DNA from: Falsirhodobacter flavus
GTDB taxonomy: Bacteria > Pseudomonadota > Alphaproteobacteria > Rhodobacterales > Rhodobacteraceae
Reading direction: 5' to 3'
Length of the DNA stretch: 64,000 nucleotides
NCBI GenBank assembly: GCA_029846755.1
Contig: JARWBI010000003.1
Span: forward strand, 124,001 to 188,000
Shown here: in pieces, positions 53,018 to 61,325 of the stretch
Numbering within the stretch: the first letter of the stretch is position 1
Layout: each line of letters starts with the position of its first letter
The notes under the pieces: model-generated
What the model saw: only the letters and a program-made list of their open reading frames with translations
Database searches by the model: none
Told to the model about the DNA's origin: nothing
Position numbers and translations under genes: made by a program

Positions 53018-53243
53018 CGATTCTCTCTGCGATTGCGGAACGGCCCCTCTTTGCGGGTCGATGCGCCCGTCTCTGTGCCTTGCAAAAAGGCGCACCCTTA
53101 TGCGGATGCCGGTAAAGCCGCGCTTTGCATAGCGCAGCCGCCACGGTCCGTCATGCAAATTTTACACGGGGCCGCAGCAGCCTTGCGCCGTTGCCCGATC
53201 CGGGGCAGAGCCAGCCCGATCAACCAGACGGGGACCCAAGGGG

Positions 53244-54530
53244 ATGAGCTATTTTCCGAAGTGGCCGCTTGCACGCGGCGCGGTGGTGATGCCGGACGAG
53301 CGGCTTCCTCTGGGCGCGGCGGTGCCGATGGGCATCCAGCACCTTCTGGCGATGTCGGGATCGACCATCCTTGCGCCGCTGCTGATGGGGTTCGATCCGA
53401 ACCTTGCGATCCTGTTTTCGGGGATCGGCACGCTGATCTTCTTCGTCTGCACGGCGGGGCGGATGCCCAGCTATCTCGGCTCGTCGTTTTCGTTCATCGC
53501 GGTGGTGATCGCGGCAACGGGATATGCAGGGGCGGGCGCCAATGCCAATATCGGGCTGGCGTTGGGCGGCATCATCGCGGCGGGCGCGCTTTACACGCTG
53601 ATCGGGCTGATCGTCATGGCAACCGGCACGGGATGGGTCGAACGGCTGATGCCCCCGGCGGTAACGGGCGCGATCGGCGCCTCCATCGGGCTGAACCTTG
53701 CGCCGGTCGCGGTGCAGGGGGTCGAAGGGACGGGTCCGCATATGCTGGTGGCGCTGCTGACGCTGGCGGCGGTGGCGCTTTTCTCGGTCTATGGCGGGGT
53801 TGCGCTGCGGCGGGTGTCGATCCTGCTCGGGATTGCGGTCGGCTATGTCGCGGTGCTGGTGCTGGGCAACGGGATGGGGCTGCTGCCGCCCATCGATTTC
53901 GCCGCCCTTCGCGCCGCGCCCTGGTTCGGGATGCCGCAGTTCCACGCGCCGGAATTCGACGGTCGCGCGATGATGCTGATCGCCCCGGTCGCGCTGATCC
54001 TCGTGGCGGAAAACCTTGGCCACATCAAGGCCATCGGTGCGATGACCGGTCAGAACATGGACCGCTTCATCGGGCGCGGCTTCGTGGGCGACGGGATCGC
54101 GACGATGATCTCGGGCGCGGGGGGCGGCACCGGGGTCACCACCTATGCCGAGAATATGGGCGTGATGGCGGTGACGCGGGTGTTCTCGACCCTGATCTTC
54201 GTGATCTCGGCAGTGGTGGCCATCGCGCTGGGCTTCCTGCCCAAGTTCGGCGCGCTTCTGGCGACGATCCCGGCGCCGGTGCTGGGCGGGCTGGCGGTTG
54301 CGGTGTTCGGGCTGATCGCCGCGGCGATGGCGCGGCTGTGGGTGGACAACCGCGTGGATTTCTCGGACCCACGCAACCTGTTCACGGTGGGCACGGCGCT
54401 GATCTTCGGGGCAGGTGATTTCACCTTCACCCTTGGCGGCTTCACCGTCGGCGGGATCGGCACGGCGACGCTGGCCGCCATCGTCATCTATCAGCTGCTT
54501 GGTTTCAGCGCCAAAAGGGCGGGGGCGTAA
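53244..54530 (+). CDS. Uracil/xanthine permease of the RutG type (NCS2 family)
   Basis: A 428-residue proton-coupled nucleobase transporter with about 14 spans. The N-terminus (VVMPDERLPLGAAVPMGIQH and MGFDPNLAILFSGIGTLIFF) follows E. coli RutG closely, including the pre-span segment, so I keep the full-length start. SYLGSSFSFIAVVIAATGYA and the substrate-site region LVAENLGHIKAIGAMTGQNM, GGGTGVTTYAENMGVM are NCS2 hallmarks. Imports pyrimidine or purine bases. No rutA-F genes are adjacent. The 3' end overlaps the convergent chorismate-lyase-like gene by 40 bases. Confidence 0.86.
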   Translation: MSYFPKWPLARGAVVMPDERLPLGAAVPMGIQHLLAMSGSTILAPLLMGFDPNLAILFSGIGTLIFFVCTAGRMPSYLGSSFSFIAVVIAATGYAGAGANANIGLALGGIIAAGALYTLIGLIVMATGTGWVERLMPPAVTGAIGASIGLNLAPVAVQGVEGTGPHMLVALLTLAAVALFSVYGGVALRRVSILLGIAVGYVAVLVLGNGMGLLPPIDFAALRAAPWFGMPQFHAPEFDGRAMMLIAPVALILVAENLGHIKAIGAMTGQNMDRFIGRGFVGDGIATMISGAGGGTGVTTYAENMGVMAVTRVFSTLIFVISAVVAIALGFLPKFGALLATIPAPVLGGLAVAVFGLIAAAMARLWVDNRVDFSDPRNLFTVGTALIFGAGDFTFTLGGFTVGGIGTATLAAIVIYQLLGFSAKRAGA

Positions 54531-54979
54531 AGCTCCCGCACCACCGCGACATCGCCGCGGCCGGGAAGCGACAGCGCGGCATGCATTTCCAGAATGTGGT
54601 CCGCCCCGTCCACCGTGCTGGCCGCCATCAGCCTTCGCTCTGGCGCATATGCTTCCAGCAGCACCCCGAAGGGCGTTCCCGTCGTCAGCAGGCGAGACGC
54701 CACGCCGGGCGGCAGACGGTCCGGCAGATACCAGTTCTCGGCGCGCGAGACGACCGTATCGGCCCATGCAAGTTCCACCCGGCGATAGCGGAGGGGGGCG
54801 CCGTCCAGCGGGGTATCGGTCCCGCGCGGCAGTTCCCGATCCTCGATCACCCTGGCGGAGAGATGGCCGGGCAGCCCCGCGCCGCACCACGCCTCCAGCG
54901 CCGCCGAGGCGGTCGGGTGGCGCAAGATGAATTCAAGAAGCGTTTCGGCCCCGGCGGACAAGGTCACCTCGGTCAACAT
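54491..54979 (-). CDS. Chorismate-lyase-like protein (UbiC/DUF98 fold)
   Basis: A 162-residue protein aligning with chorismate pyruvate-lyases. The arginine in RYRRVELAW matches the substrate-binding arginine of UbiC, ENWYLPDRLP follows, TTGTPFGVLLEAY is the flap region, and the glutamate in VVRELYAPALL matches the catalytic glutamate. UbiC makes 4-hydroxybenzoate for ubiquinone; this branch (DUF98-like) is less well characterised. The start at 54979 is within a divergent region facing a prephenate-dehydrogenase-like gene, giving two chorismate-pathway proteins side by side. Could instead be a UTRA-like ligand-binding domain. Confidence 0.6.
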   Translation of the reverse strand: MLTEVTLSAGAETLLEFILRHPTASAALEAWCGAGLPGHLSARVIEDRELPRGTDTPLDGAPLRYRRVELAWADTVVSRAENWYLPDRLPPGVASRLLTTGTPFGVLLEAYAPERRLMAASTVDGADHILEMHAALSLPGRGDVAVVRELYAPALLALKPSS

Positions 54980-55200
54980 GTCGGTCCTGCGGCGGCTTAG
55001 AGGAAAACGCGCGGCCTTGCCAGCCCATGAGGAACGGCATATGTGGGCAGGCATGAGACTGGAACAGACGCCCTTCGCCCGTTCGTATTATCCGCTGCCC
55101 TAGCAGCGGAGCCGTCTTGACGCCTTCCGCCGCACTGCCAGCGGTCGAAAGGCAAGATGCACGACACCCCTGGCCCGTTTTTCCCAACCGGATCAGGATC

Positions 55201-55917
55201 ATGCTTGAAACACCCACCGTCACCATCATCGGCTTCGGCGCCTTCGGGGCGCTGGCTGCGGCGGCGCTTGCCCCTCATCTGCGGATCGTCGTCCACGATC
55301 CCTGTCCGCACGCCCGCGCCTCTGCCGCGTCGTCGGGGTTCGAGGTGCTGGACGATCCCGCGCGGATCGGGGGCGATTTCATCCTGCTGGCCGTGCCCGT
55401 GCCTGCAATGGAGGACTGCCTGACGCATCTTGCGCCGCATCTGCGCCCCGGTCAGGTCGTGATCGACACCTGTTCGATCAAGGAGGAACCGGCTCGCATG
55501 ATGCGCCGCGTGCTGCCGCCGGGGGTGGAAGGGCTGCCGACCCATCCGATGTTCGGCCCGAACAGTGCAGCGCGGGGCGTTCGGGGTCTGCGCATCGTCA
55601 TCTGTCCGCAAGGCGAGCGCTGGCGCCGGATCGCCGCCTTCCTTCGCGCCCGGCTCGGCCTTCGCGTGATCCTCGCCACCCCCGAGGATCACGACAGGCA
55701 GGCGGCGGTGGGGCAGGGGTTGGTGCATCTGTTGGCCCGCGCATTCGAGGCGGTCGGCGCGCCGATGATCCGCACCCGCAGCTTCGATCTGCTCTCCGAC
55801 GCCTTCGCCATGGTCCGCAGCGACCCACCCGAGGTCTTCGCCGCCGTGACGCGTGGCAATCCGCATATGGCCGATGCGCGCGAAAGACTGGTCCGCGCCA
55901 TCACCGACCTTTCCTAG
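55201..55917 (+). CDS. Prephenate/arogenate dehydrogenase-like protein (TyrA family)
   Basis: A 238-residue protein with a Rossmann N-terminus (VTIIGFGAFGALAAAALAPH), DTCSIKEEPARMMRRVLP, and the TyrA substrate motif GLPTHPMFGPNSAARGV. The conserved histidine in ATPEDHDRQAAVGQGLVHLL marks the helical half. It is shorter than usual TyrA enzymes (280 or more residues), lacking part of the C-terminal dimerisation region. Converts prephenate or arogenate toward tyrosine with NAD(P). The ATG at 55201 has a CAGGATC site. Divergent from the chorismate-lyase-like gene. Confidence 0.8.
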   Translation: MLETPTVTIIGFGAFGALAAAALAPHLRIVVHDPCPHARASAASSGFEVLDDPARIGGDFILLAVPVPAMEDCLTHLAPHLRPGQVVIDTCSIKEEPARMMRRVLPPGVEGLPTHPMFGPNSAARGVRGLRIVICPQGERWRRIAAFLRARLGLRVILATPEDHDRQAAVGQGLVHLLARAFEAVGAPMIRTRSFDLLSDAFAMVRSDPPEVFAAVTRGNPHMADARERLVRAITDLS

Positions 55918-55965
55918 GCCCCCGCCGGGACCTAGATCAGCGGAATGCAGAATTCTGGGGAAACG

Positions 55966-56829
55966 ATGACGGAGCAACGGATCATCCGGATCTGCGAAAG
56001 CGACTTTCCCATTCGTCAGGCCCTTGCGCTGGACCGAACGGCGCTGGCCGTCATCACGGGGGTCGACGGTCCCTCCTATCGCCCCGAGGGTGCGACGATG
56101 GTGATCGGCCCGGACGGGCGGGCGTTCGGCAACCTGTCTTCGGGCTGCCTGGATGCCGACGTGGTCCAGCGGGCAGCGGTCGTTCTGGCAAGCGGCCGGG
56201 CCGAGACGTTGCGCTATGGCCGGAATTCACCCTTTTTCGACATTGCGCTGCCCTGCGGCGGCGGATTGGACATCACCGTGATCCCCGACCCGCCCCGCCC
56301 TGCGCTGGAGGGGGCCGCATCGCAGCTTGCACTGCGGCAGGTGGCGCGGATCGACCTGTCGCCAGACCTTGTGCTGGAAATCCGCCCGCAGGTCCGCTTC
56401 ATCGTTTTTGGACAGGGGCCGGAGACGAGCTGTTTCGCGCGGCTTGCGCAGCAGGCCGGATATCCGGTGGATCTTTTCTCGCCCGATCCTGAAACGCTGG
56501 AGGGCGCGGGTTTCGGCACCGTCGATCGGTTGATGGAATGGCCCGCGGCACTGGCGGCGGATGCGCGCAGCGCGGTGGCGGTATTCTTTCACGATCATGA
56601 CCGCGAGCCGCCCCTGCTGGAAGCGGCGCTTGCCAGCCCGGCCTTCTATGTCGGTGCGCAGGGCAGCCTGCGCGCGCATCGGGCGCGATGCGCGGCGCTG
56701 GAGGCGCGGGGCGTGCCGGCGGGGCGGCTTGCGTCGCCCTTCGGCCTCATCCCGTCTACCCGCGATGCAAGAACGCTGGCGGTGTCGGTCCTTGCCCATG
56801 TCCTGGAGGTCGACTCGCTGCGGGACTGA
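55966..56829 (+). CDS. XdhC/CoxI-family molybdoenzyme maturation factor
   Basis: A 287-residue XdhC-type protein. N-terminal signature AVITGVDGPSYRPEGATMVI, the cysteine motif GNLSSGCLDADVV and FDIALPCGGGLDITVI, which bind the molybdenum cofactor and its sulphur in XdhC. C-terminal Rossmann domain from about 140 (FIVFGQGPETSCFARLAQQA) with the conserved GAQGSLRAHRAR and PFGLIPSTRDARTLAVSVLA. It sulphurates and inserts Moco into xanthine-oxidase-family enzymes. No molybdo-subunit gene lies nearby. Starts 48 bases after the TyrA-like gene, so the two may be cotranscribed. Confidence 0.87.
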   Translation: MTEQRIIRICESDFPIRQALALDRTALAVITGVDGPSYRPEGATMVIGPDGRAFGNLSSGCLDADVVQRAAVVLASGRAETLRYGRNSPFFDIALPCGGGLDITVIPDPPRPALEGAASQLALRQVARIDLSPDLVLEIRPQVRFIVFGQGPETSCFARLAQQAGYPVDLFSPDPETLEGAGFGTVDRLMEWPAALAADARSAVAVFFHDHDREPPLLEAALASPAFYVGAQGSLRAHRARCAALEARGVPAGRLASPFGLIPSTRDARTLAVSVLAHVLEVDSLRD

Positions 56830-56832
56830 CGC

Positions 56833-57036
56833 TCAGGCCGCGTTGCGCTGGGCAAAGATCTTCTGCCAGCCAAGCACGGTCTGTTCCTCCAGATAGAGAA
56901 GCCCCGCCACATCCTCGGCCGAAAGCCCGTCGGCCAGCAGCAGAAGGGCATTGGCCATGCGCATCTGCAGCACCTCGGGTTTCTTGCTGTTCAGCGTTTT
57001 CAACAGGGTGTCGCGGGTTTCGTCGGAAAGTTGCAT
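56833..57036 (-). CDS. Small helix-turn-helix protein of unknown function
   Basis: A 67-residue all-helical protein with a likely helix-turn-helix in residues 35-62 (GLSAEDVAGLLYLEEQTVLG then WQKIF). The pattern resembles the isolated N-terminal DNA-binding unit of IS630-type transposases or stand-alone HTH proteins. No transposase body or terminal repeats are present. Lies between xdhC (convergent, 3 bases away) and bhcR (same strand, 37 bases downstream of it). No clear ribosome site. Real gene is probable, function unknown. Confidence 0.55.
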   Translation of the reverse strand: MQLSDETRDTLLKTLNSKKPEVLQMRMANALLLLADGLSAEDVAGLLYLEEQTVLGWQKIFAQRNAA

Positions 57037-57073
57037 GGGCTCGTGCTGGTGGCTTCAACGGACGGCGCATGTG

Positions 57074-57892
57074 TCACATCCGGGACGCCGCCGCAAGCGG
57101 GGCTCCGATTTGGCGGCCGATCTCGGCGGCGGCCTCGCGCACCATTTCGCCGATAACGGCGATGCGCTCGTCCGGCAGACGCTGGACCGGGCCGGAGACC
57201 GAGATGCCGGCCACCGCCTCGCCATGCATGTTCACGATGGGCGCGGCGACGCAGCGCATCCCCGGCGTGCGTTCTTCGTCATCGACAGCGAAGCCTTGCG
57301 ACCGCGCCAGATCCAGCGCGCTGCGCAGCGCCTCGGGTGTCGTCAGCGTCCGGGGGGTGAAGCGTTCCAGCGGCTGCGACAGCAGCGCAGCCAGACGGTC
57401 ATCACCTTGCGCCGACAGCAGCGCCTTGCCGATCCCCGAGGCGTGCATCGCGGAAATCGTGCCGGGTGGGAAAAAGGCCCGGATCATCTCGTGCGTTTCG
57501 ACCTGGCTCAGGAACATCACCCGACCCTGCCATTCCGCGCCAAGGTTCGACGTCTCGCCGCTGCGCTCGGTCAGGGCGCGCATGACGGGACGGGCGCGTT
57601 CGACGACATTGGTGCGGCGCAAAAAGCTTGACCCGATACGGAATGCGGCGGGGCCGACATGCCACTCCTGCCCCTCGGCGCTGATTTCGACGAATTGGCG
57701 GGCCTCCAGCGTGGCAAGGACGCGGTGGATGGTGGCGACGGACTGCTCCAGGCCCGTCGCGATGCCCGTCAGCGTCGCGCTGCCATTGTCGGACAGGAAC
57801 TGCATCACATCCAGCGCCCGGTCCAGCGCCTGAATCGTCGGCGCTTCGGCGGAGAACATGGCTTTCGGTCGGCCGCGTTTGGCAGGGGGCAT
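57074..57892 (-). CDS. bhcR: IclR-family regulator BhcR of the beta-hydroxyaspartate cycle
   Basis: A 272-residue IclR protein. Winged helix-turn-helix at about 20-80 (TIQALDRALDVMQFLSDNGS and GLEQSVATIHRVLATLEARQ), then the GAF-like effector domain with MRALTERSGETSNLGAEWQG and RCVAAPIVNMHGEAVAGISV. In bhc clusters the divergent IclR protein BhcR senses glyoxylate and controls bhcABCD. The orientation here is the same: divergent, with a 147-base shared promoter region containing inverted repeats. I use the ATG at 57892, preceded by GGAAGGTG, rather than 57910. Confidence 0.92.
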   Translation of the reverse strand: MPPAKRGRPKAMFSAEAPTIQALDRALDVMQFLSDNGSATLTGIATGLEQSVATIHRVLATLEARQFVEISAEGQEWHVGPAAFRIGSSFLRRTNVVERARPVMRALTERSGETSNLGAEWQGRVMFLSQVETHEMIRAFFPPGTISAMHASGIGKALLSAQGDDRLAALLSQPLERFTPRTLTTPEALRSALDLARSQGFAVDDEERTPGMRCVAAPIVNMHGEAVAGISVSGPVQRLPDERIAVIGEMVREAAAEIGRQIGAPLAAASRM

Positions 57893-57924
57893 GACAGGCA
57901 CCTTCCGCATGAAAAATGGCAAGT

Positions 57925-57983
57925 TCCGGCCAGCGCCGGATATTTTTGAATATTTCACTCAGCAAAAAAGTTTTTCAAGAAAA
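57925..57983. promoter_or_regulatory. bhcR-bhcA divergent control region with three inverted repeats
   Basis: An AT-rich island in otherwise GC-rich DNA. Inverted repeats: TCCGGC/GCCGGA (57925-57940, 4-base loop), TGAA/TTCA with a TAT centre (57947-57957), and TTTTC/GAAAA around AA (57972-57983). One or more of these is probably the BhcR operator. Which one is not determined by the sequence. Confidence 0.5.
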
Positions 57984-58039
57984 TTTCGCGCGCCGTCTGG
58001 CGCTGTTACGCTGACCAGGACGATCGAGGAGGAGCGTTC

Positions 58040-59218
58040 ATGCAGAACCCAGTGTTCATTCCGGGTCCGACCAATATTCCCGACTTCATTCGCAAGGCGG
58101 TTGACATGCCGACGTTGGACCACCGTTCGGCCACCTTCGCCGCGATCCTGCGCCCCGCGCTGGAAGGTGTGCGCCGGGTCGTGAAATCCGACCGGGCGGA
58201 GGTGCTGGTTTTTCCCTCGACCGGGACCGGCGGGTGGGAGGCTGCGATCTCCAACACCCTTTCCCCCGGCGACCGCGTCCTTGCCGCCCGGCACGGCATG
58301 TTCAGCCACCGCTGGGTCGACATGTGTGAACGCCACGGGCTGGAGATGGAGGTGGTGGAGGCCCCGTGGGGCGCCGCGCTTCCGGCCGACCGCTTTGCCG
58401 AAATCCTCGGGGCGGATCGGGATCACCGGATCAAGGCGGTCATTGCCACCCATAACGAGACGGCCACGGGCGTGCGGTCCGACATCGCCGCCGTCCGGCA
58501 GGCGCTGGACGGGGCTGGGCATCCGGCGCTGCTGCTGGTGGATGGCGTCAGTTCCATCGGGTCGATGGATTTCCGCATGGACGAATGGGGCGTGGATATC
58601 GCCGTCACCGGATCGCAGAAGGGATTCATGCTGCCCCCCGGCCTGGCGATCCTTGCGCTGTCGCCGCGGGCGATGGCGGCGGTGAAATATGCCGCCTTGC
58701 CCCGCTGCTTCTTCGACTTCCGCGACATGGCCGATGCGCAGGCGAAGGGGCTCTATCCCTACACCCCGCCGGTCGGGCTGTTGAACGGGCTGCATGTCGC
58801 CTGCGAGGCGTTGCTGGCCGAGGGGCTGGACGCGGTCTTTGCCCGCCATCGCCGCATCGCGGATGGGGTGCGGGCGGCGGCCGGCGCATGGGGCCTGCCG
58901 CTTTGCGCAAATGATCCGGCGGCGTTTTCTGATACCGTCAGCGCGATCCGCACGCCGGACGGGTTCGACGCGAACCTGCTGGTGCATCGGGCTGCCACCG
59001 TCTACGGCACCTTCTTCGGCACGGGGCTTGGCCAGCTTTCGGGCCGGGCCTTCCGCATCGGGCATCTGGGCAGCATGACCGACGCGATGGCCCTGTCCGG
59101 CATCGCCACGATGGAGATGTGCATGGCCGATCTGGGCCTGCCGATCCGGCTCGGATCGGGCGTTGCCGCCGCGCAGGACGTCTATCGCCACCGCGATGCG
59201 ATGAGGGTGGCGGCATGA
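58040..59218 (+). CDS. bhcA: Aspartate-glyoxylate aminotransferase BhcA
   Basis: A 392-residue class V PLP aminotransferase. It begins QNPVFIPGPTNIPDFIRKAV, has PTLDHRSATFAAILRPALEG, LVFPSTGTGGWEAAISNTLS and the PLP lysine K194 in VTGSQKGFMLPPG. BhcA transfers the amino group of aspartate to glyoxylate, giving oxaloacetate and glycine, the step that closes the beta-hydroxyaspartate cycle. First gene of the operon, with a strong GAGGAGGAG ribosome site. Overlaps bhcB by 4 bases. Sequence alone resembles serine-glyoxylate aminotransferases; the neighbourhood settles the call. Confidence 0.92.
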   Translation: MQNPVFIPGPTNIPDFIRKAVDMPTLDHRSATFAAILRPALEGVRRVVKSDRAEVLVFPSTGTGGWEAAISNTLSPGDRVLAARHGMFSHRWVDMCERHGLEMEVVEAPWGAALPADRFAEILGADRDHRIKAVIATHNETATGVRSDIAAVRQALDGAGHPALLLVDGVSSIGSMDFRMDEWGVDIAVTGSQKGFMLPPGLAILALSPRAMAAVKYAALPRCFFDFRDMADAQAKGLYPYTPPVGLLNGLHVACEALLAEGLDAVFARHRRIADGVRAAAGAWGLPLCANDPAAFSDTVSAIRTPDGFDANLLVHRAATVYGTFFGTGLGQLSGRAFRIGHLGSMTDAMALSGIATMEMCMADLGLPIRLGSGVAAAQDVYRHRDAMRVAA

Positions 59219-60165
59219 TCCCGACCTTCGACGATGTGCTGCTGGCGCAGGATCGCATCCGCCCCCATATCCACCGCACCCCGGTCCTGACCTCGCGCAT
59301 GATCGACGAAATGGCGGGCGCGAGCCTGTTCTTCAAATGCGAGAACTTGCAGAAGGCGGGCGCGTTCAAGGCGCGCGGGGCATCCAATGCGGTGTTTGGA
59401 TTGTCGGAAACGCAGGCGGGACGCGGGGTTGCAACGCATTCATCGGGTAATCACGGAACATGCCTTGCCTATGCCGCCGGTCGGCGGGGCATCCCCTGCA
59501 CGGTGGTCATGCCCCACACCGCCCCGCAGGCCAAAAAGGATGCCGTTCGTGGATACGGCGCCCGCGTGGTTGAATGCGAGCCGTCCACCAGCAGCCGCGA
59601 GGCAGTCTTTGCCGAGGTCATGGCGGGAACGGGGGCGGAATTCGTCCACCCCTATAACGATGTGCGTGTCATCGCGGGGCAAGGCACCTGCGCGCTGGAG
59701 TTGGAGACGCAGGTGGATGGGCTGGATGCGGTGATCGCCCCCATCGGCGGGGGGGGGATGGTGTCGGGCACCGTCCTTGCGCTGTCCGAAGCCGCGCCGG
59801 ATCGCCGCATCTTCGCCGCCGAGCCGGAGCAGGCAGACGATGCCGCCCGCAGCTTCCGCGCAGGCCGCATCATTGCCGACGATGCGCCAAGCACCATCGC
59901 CGACGGCCTGAAGGTGCCGCTGAAGGAACTGACATGGCATTTCGTCCGGCAGATCGAGGATATCCTGACAGTGTCCGAGGCCGAAATCGTCGCGGCGATG
60001 GAACTCATCTGGAAAAGGCTCAAGATCGTGGCCGAGCCGTCCAGCGCCGTGCCGCTGGCCGCGATCCTGAAGAACCGCGACATCTTCGCGGGCCGGCGCG
60101 TCGGCGTCATCCTGACCGGCGGCAATGTGGACCTGAGGAAACTGCCATGGGGAGGCATCGAATGA
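59215..60165 (+). CDS. bhcB: beta-Hydroxyaspartate dehydratase BhcB
   Basis: A 316-residue PLP fold-type II enzyme of the serine/threonine dehydratase family. PLP lysine K52 in KAGAFKARGASNAV, substrate loop THSSGNHGTCLAYA, and the glycine-rich phosphate cup APIGGGGMVSGTVLAL are intact. BhcB dehydrates (2R,3S)-beta-hydroxyaspartate to iminosuccinate. No C-terminal ACT regulatory domain is present, consistent with this branch and unlike biosynthetic threonine deaminase. Start overlaps the bhcA stop, and its own stop overlaps bhcC. Confidence 0.92.
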   Translation: MIPTFDDVLLAQDRIRPHIHRTPVLTSRMIDEMAGASLFFKCENLQKAGAFKARGASNAVFGLSETQAGRGVATHSSGNHGTCLAYAAGRRGIPCTVVMPHTAPQAKKDAVRGYGARVVECEPSTSSREAVFAEVMAGTGAEFVHPYNDVRVIAGQGTCALELETQVDGLDAVIAPIGGGGMVSGTVLALSEAAPDRRIFAAEPEQADDAARSFRAGRIIADDAPSTIADGLKVPLKELTWHFVRQIEDILTVSEAEIVAAMELIWKRLKIVAEPSSAVPLAAILKNRDIFAGRRVGVILTGGNVDLRKLPWGGIE

Positions 60166-61325
60166 ACGTCGAAAGCAAGCTGAACGGGTTCGAGGTGGGA
60201 TACGACATTCCCGCGCTTCCGGGGATGGACGAGGCCGATATCCAGACGCCCTGCCTGATCCTCGATCTTGATGCGCTGGAGGCCAACATTCGCAAGATGG
60301 GGGATCATGCGCGTGCGAACGGGATGCGCCACCGCAGCCACGGCAAGATGCACAAATCCGTGGATGTTCAGAAATTGCAGCAAGAACTCGGCGGCGCGGT
60401 TGGCGTTTGCTGCCAGAAGGTGTCCGAGGCCGAAGTCTTCGCCCGCGGCGGCATCCGCGACATCCTCGTGACCAACGAGGTGCGCGATCCGGCCAAGATC
60501 GACCGTCTGGCGCGGATGCCGAAGCTGGGTGCGAAACTGACCGTCTGCGTGGACGATGTGGCGAACGTGGCTGAACTGTCGGCGGCGGCCCTGCGCCACG
60601 GCACCGAACTGTCCTGCTATGTCGAAATCGATTGCGGCGCGGGCCGCTGCGGCGTGACCACCCCCGAGGCGGTGGTGGAGATCGCCCGTGCCATCGACGC
60701 CGCGCCGGGGCTGCGTTTCACCGGCATCCAGGCCTATCAGGGCGCGATGCAGCATATCGAGGGGTTCGAGGACCGGCGCGCCAAGCTGGACGCCGCCTTT
60801 GCCTTGGTCCGATCGGCGGTCGAAGCGCTGAACGCTGCGGGACTGCCGCCGGAATTCGTCTCGGGCGGCGGCACCGGGTCCTATTATTTCGAAAGCGCAT
60901 CGGGGGTCTATAACGAGCTGCAATGCGGCTCCTATGCCTTCATGGATGCCGATTACGGGCGCATCCGCGACAAGGACGGCCAGCGGATCGATCAGGGCGA
61001 ATGGCAGAACGCGCTGTTCATCCTGACCAGCGTGATGAGCCATGCGAAAGCAGACAAGGCGATCTGCGATGCGGGACTGAAGGCGCAGTCGGTGGATAGC
61101 GGGCTGCCCTTCGTCTTCGGACGGGACGATGTTCGCTATGTCAAATGTTCGGACGAACACGGGGTCATCGACGATCCGCAAGGCGTTTTGCGTGTGAATG
61201 ACAAGCTGCGGTTGGTGCCAGGCCATTGCGATCCGACCTGCAACGTCCACGATTGGTATGTGGGGGTGCGGGACGGCAAGGTCGAACAGGTCTGGCCGGT
61301 TTCCGCGCGCGGGCGGGCCTATTGA
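60162..61325 (+). CDS. bhcC: beta-Hydroxyaspartate aldolase BhcC
   Basis: A 387-residue fold-type III PLP enzyme (D-threonine-aldolase/alanine-racemase-like). PLP lysine is about K62 in RHRSHGKMHKSVDV. The barrel strands CYVEIDCGAGRCGV and FVSGGGTGSYYFES hold phosphate contacts. C-terminal metal ligands are likely in SDEHGVI and VPGHCDPTCNVHDWYVGV, the conserved HCDPTCN motif. BhcC condenses glyoxylate and glycine into beta-hydroxyaspartate, the entry step of the cycle. Overlaps bhcB by 4 bases and bhcD by 1 (TGATG). Confidence 0.93.
   Translation: MNVESKLNGFEVGYDIPALPGMDEADIQTPCLILDLDALEANIRKMGDHARANGMRHRSHGKMHKSVDVQKLQQELGGAVGVCCQKVSEAEVFARGGIRDILVTNEVRDPAKIDRLARMPKLGAKLTVCVDDVANVAELSAAALRHGTELSCYVEIDCGAGRCGVTTPEAVVEIARAIDAAPGLRFTGIQAYQGAMQHIEGFEDRRAKLDAAFALVRSAVEALNAAGLPPEFVSGGGTGSYYFESASGVYNELQCGSYAFMDADYGRIRDKDGQRIDQGEWQNALFILTSVMSHAKADKAICDAGLKAQSVDSGLPFVFGRDDVRYVKCSDEHGVIDDPQGVLRVNDKLRLVPGHCDPTCNVHDWYVGVRDGKVEQVWPVSARGRAY

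Noticed and set aside
56833-57036. The small HTH gene as the remnant of an insertion sequence
   Set aside because: No terminal inverted repeats, target duplication or transposase catalytic residues nearby.
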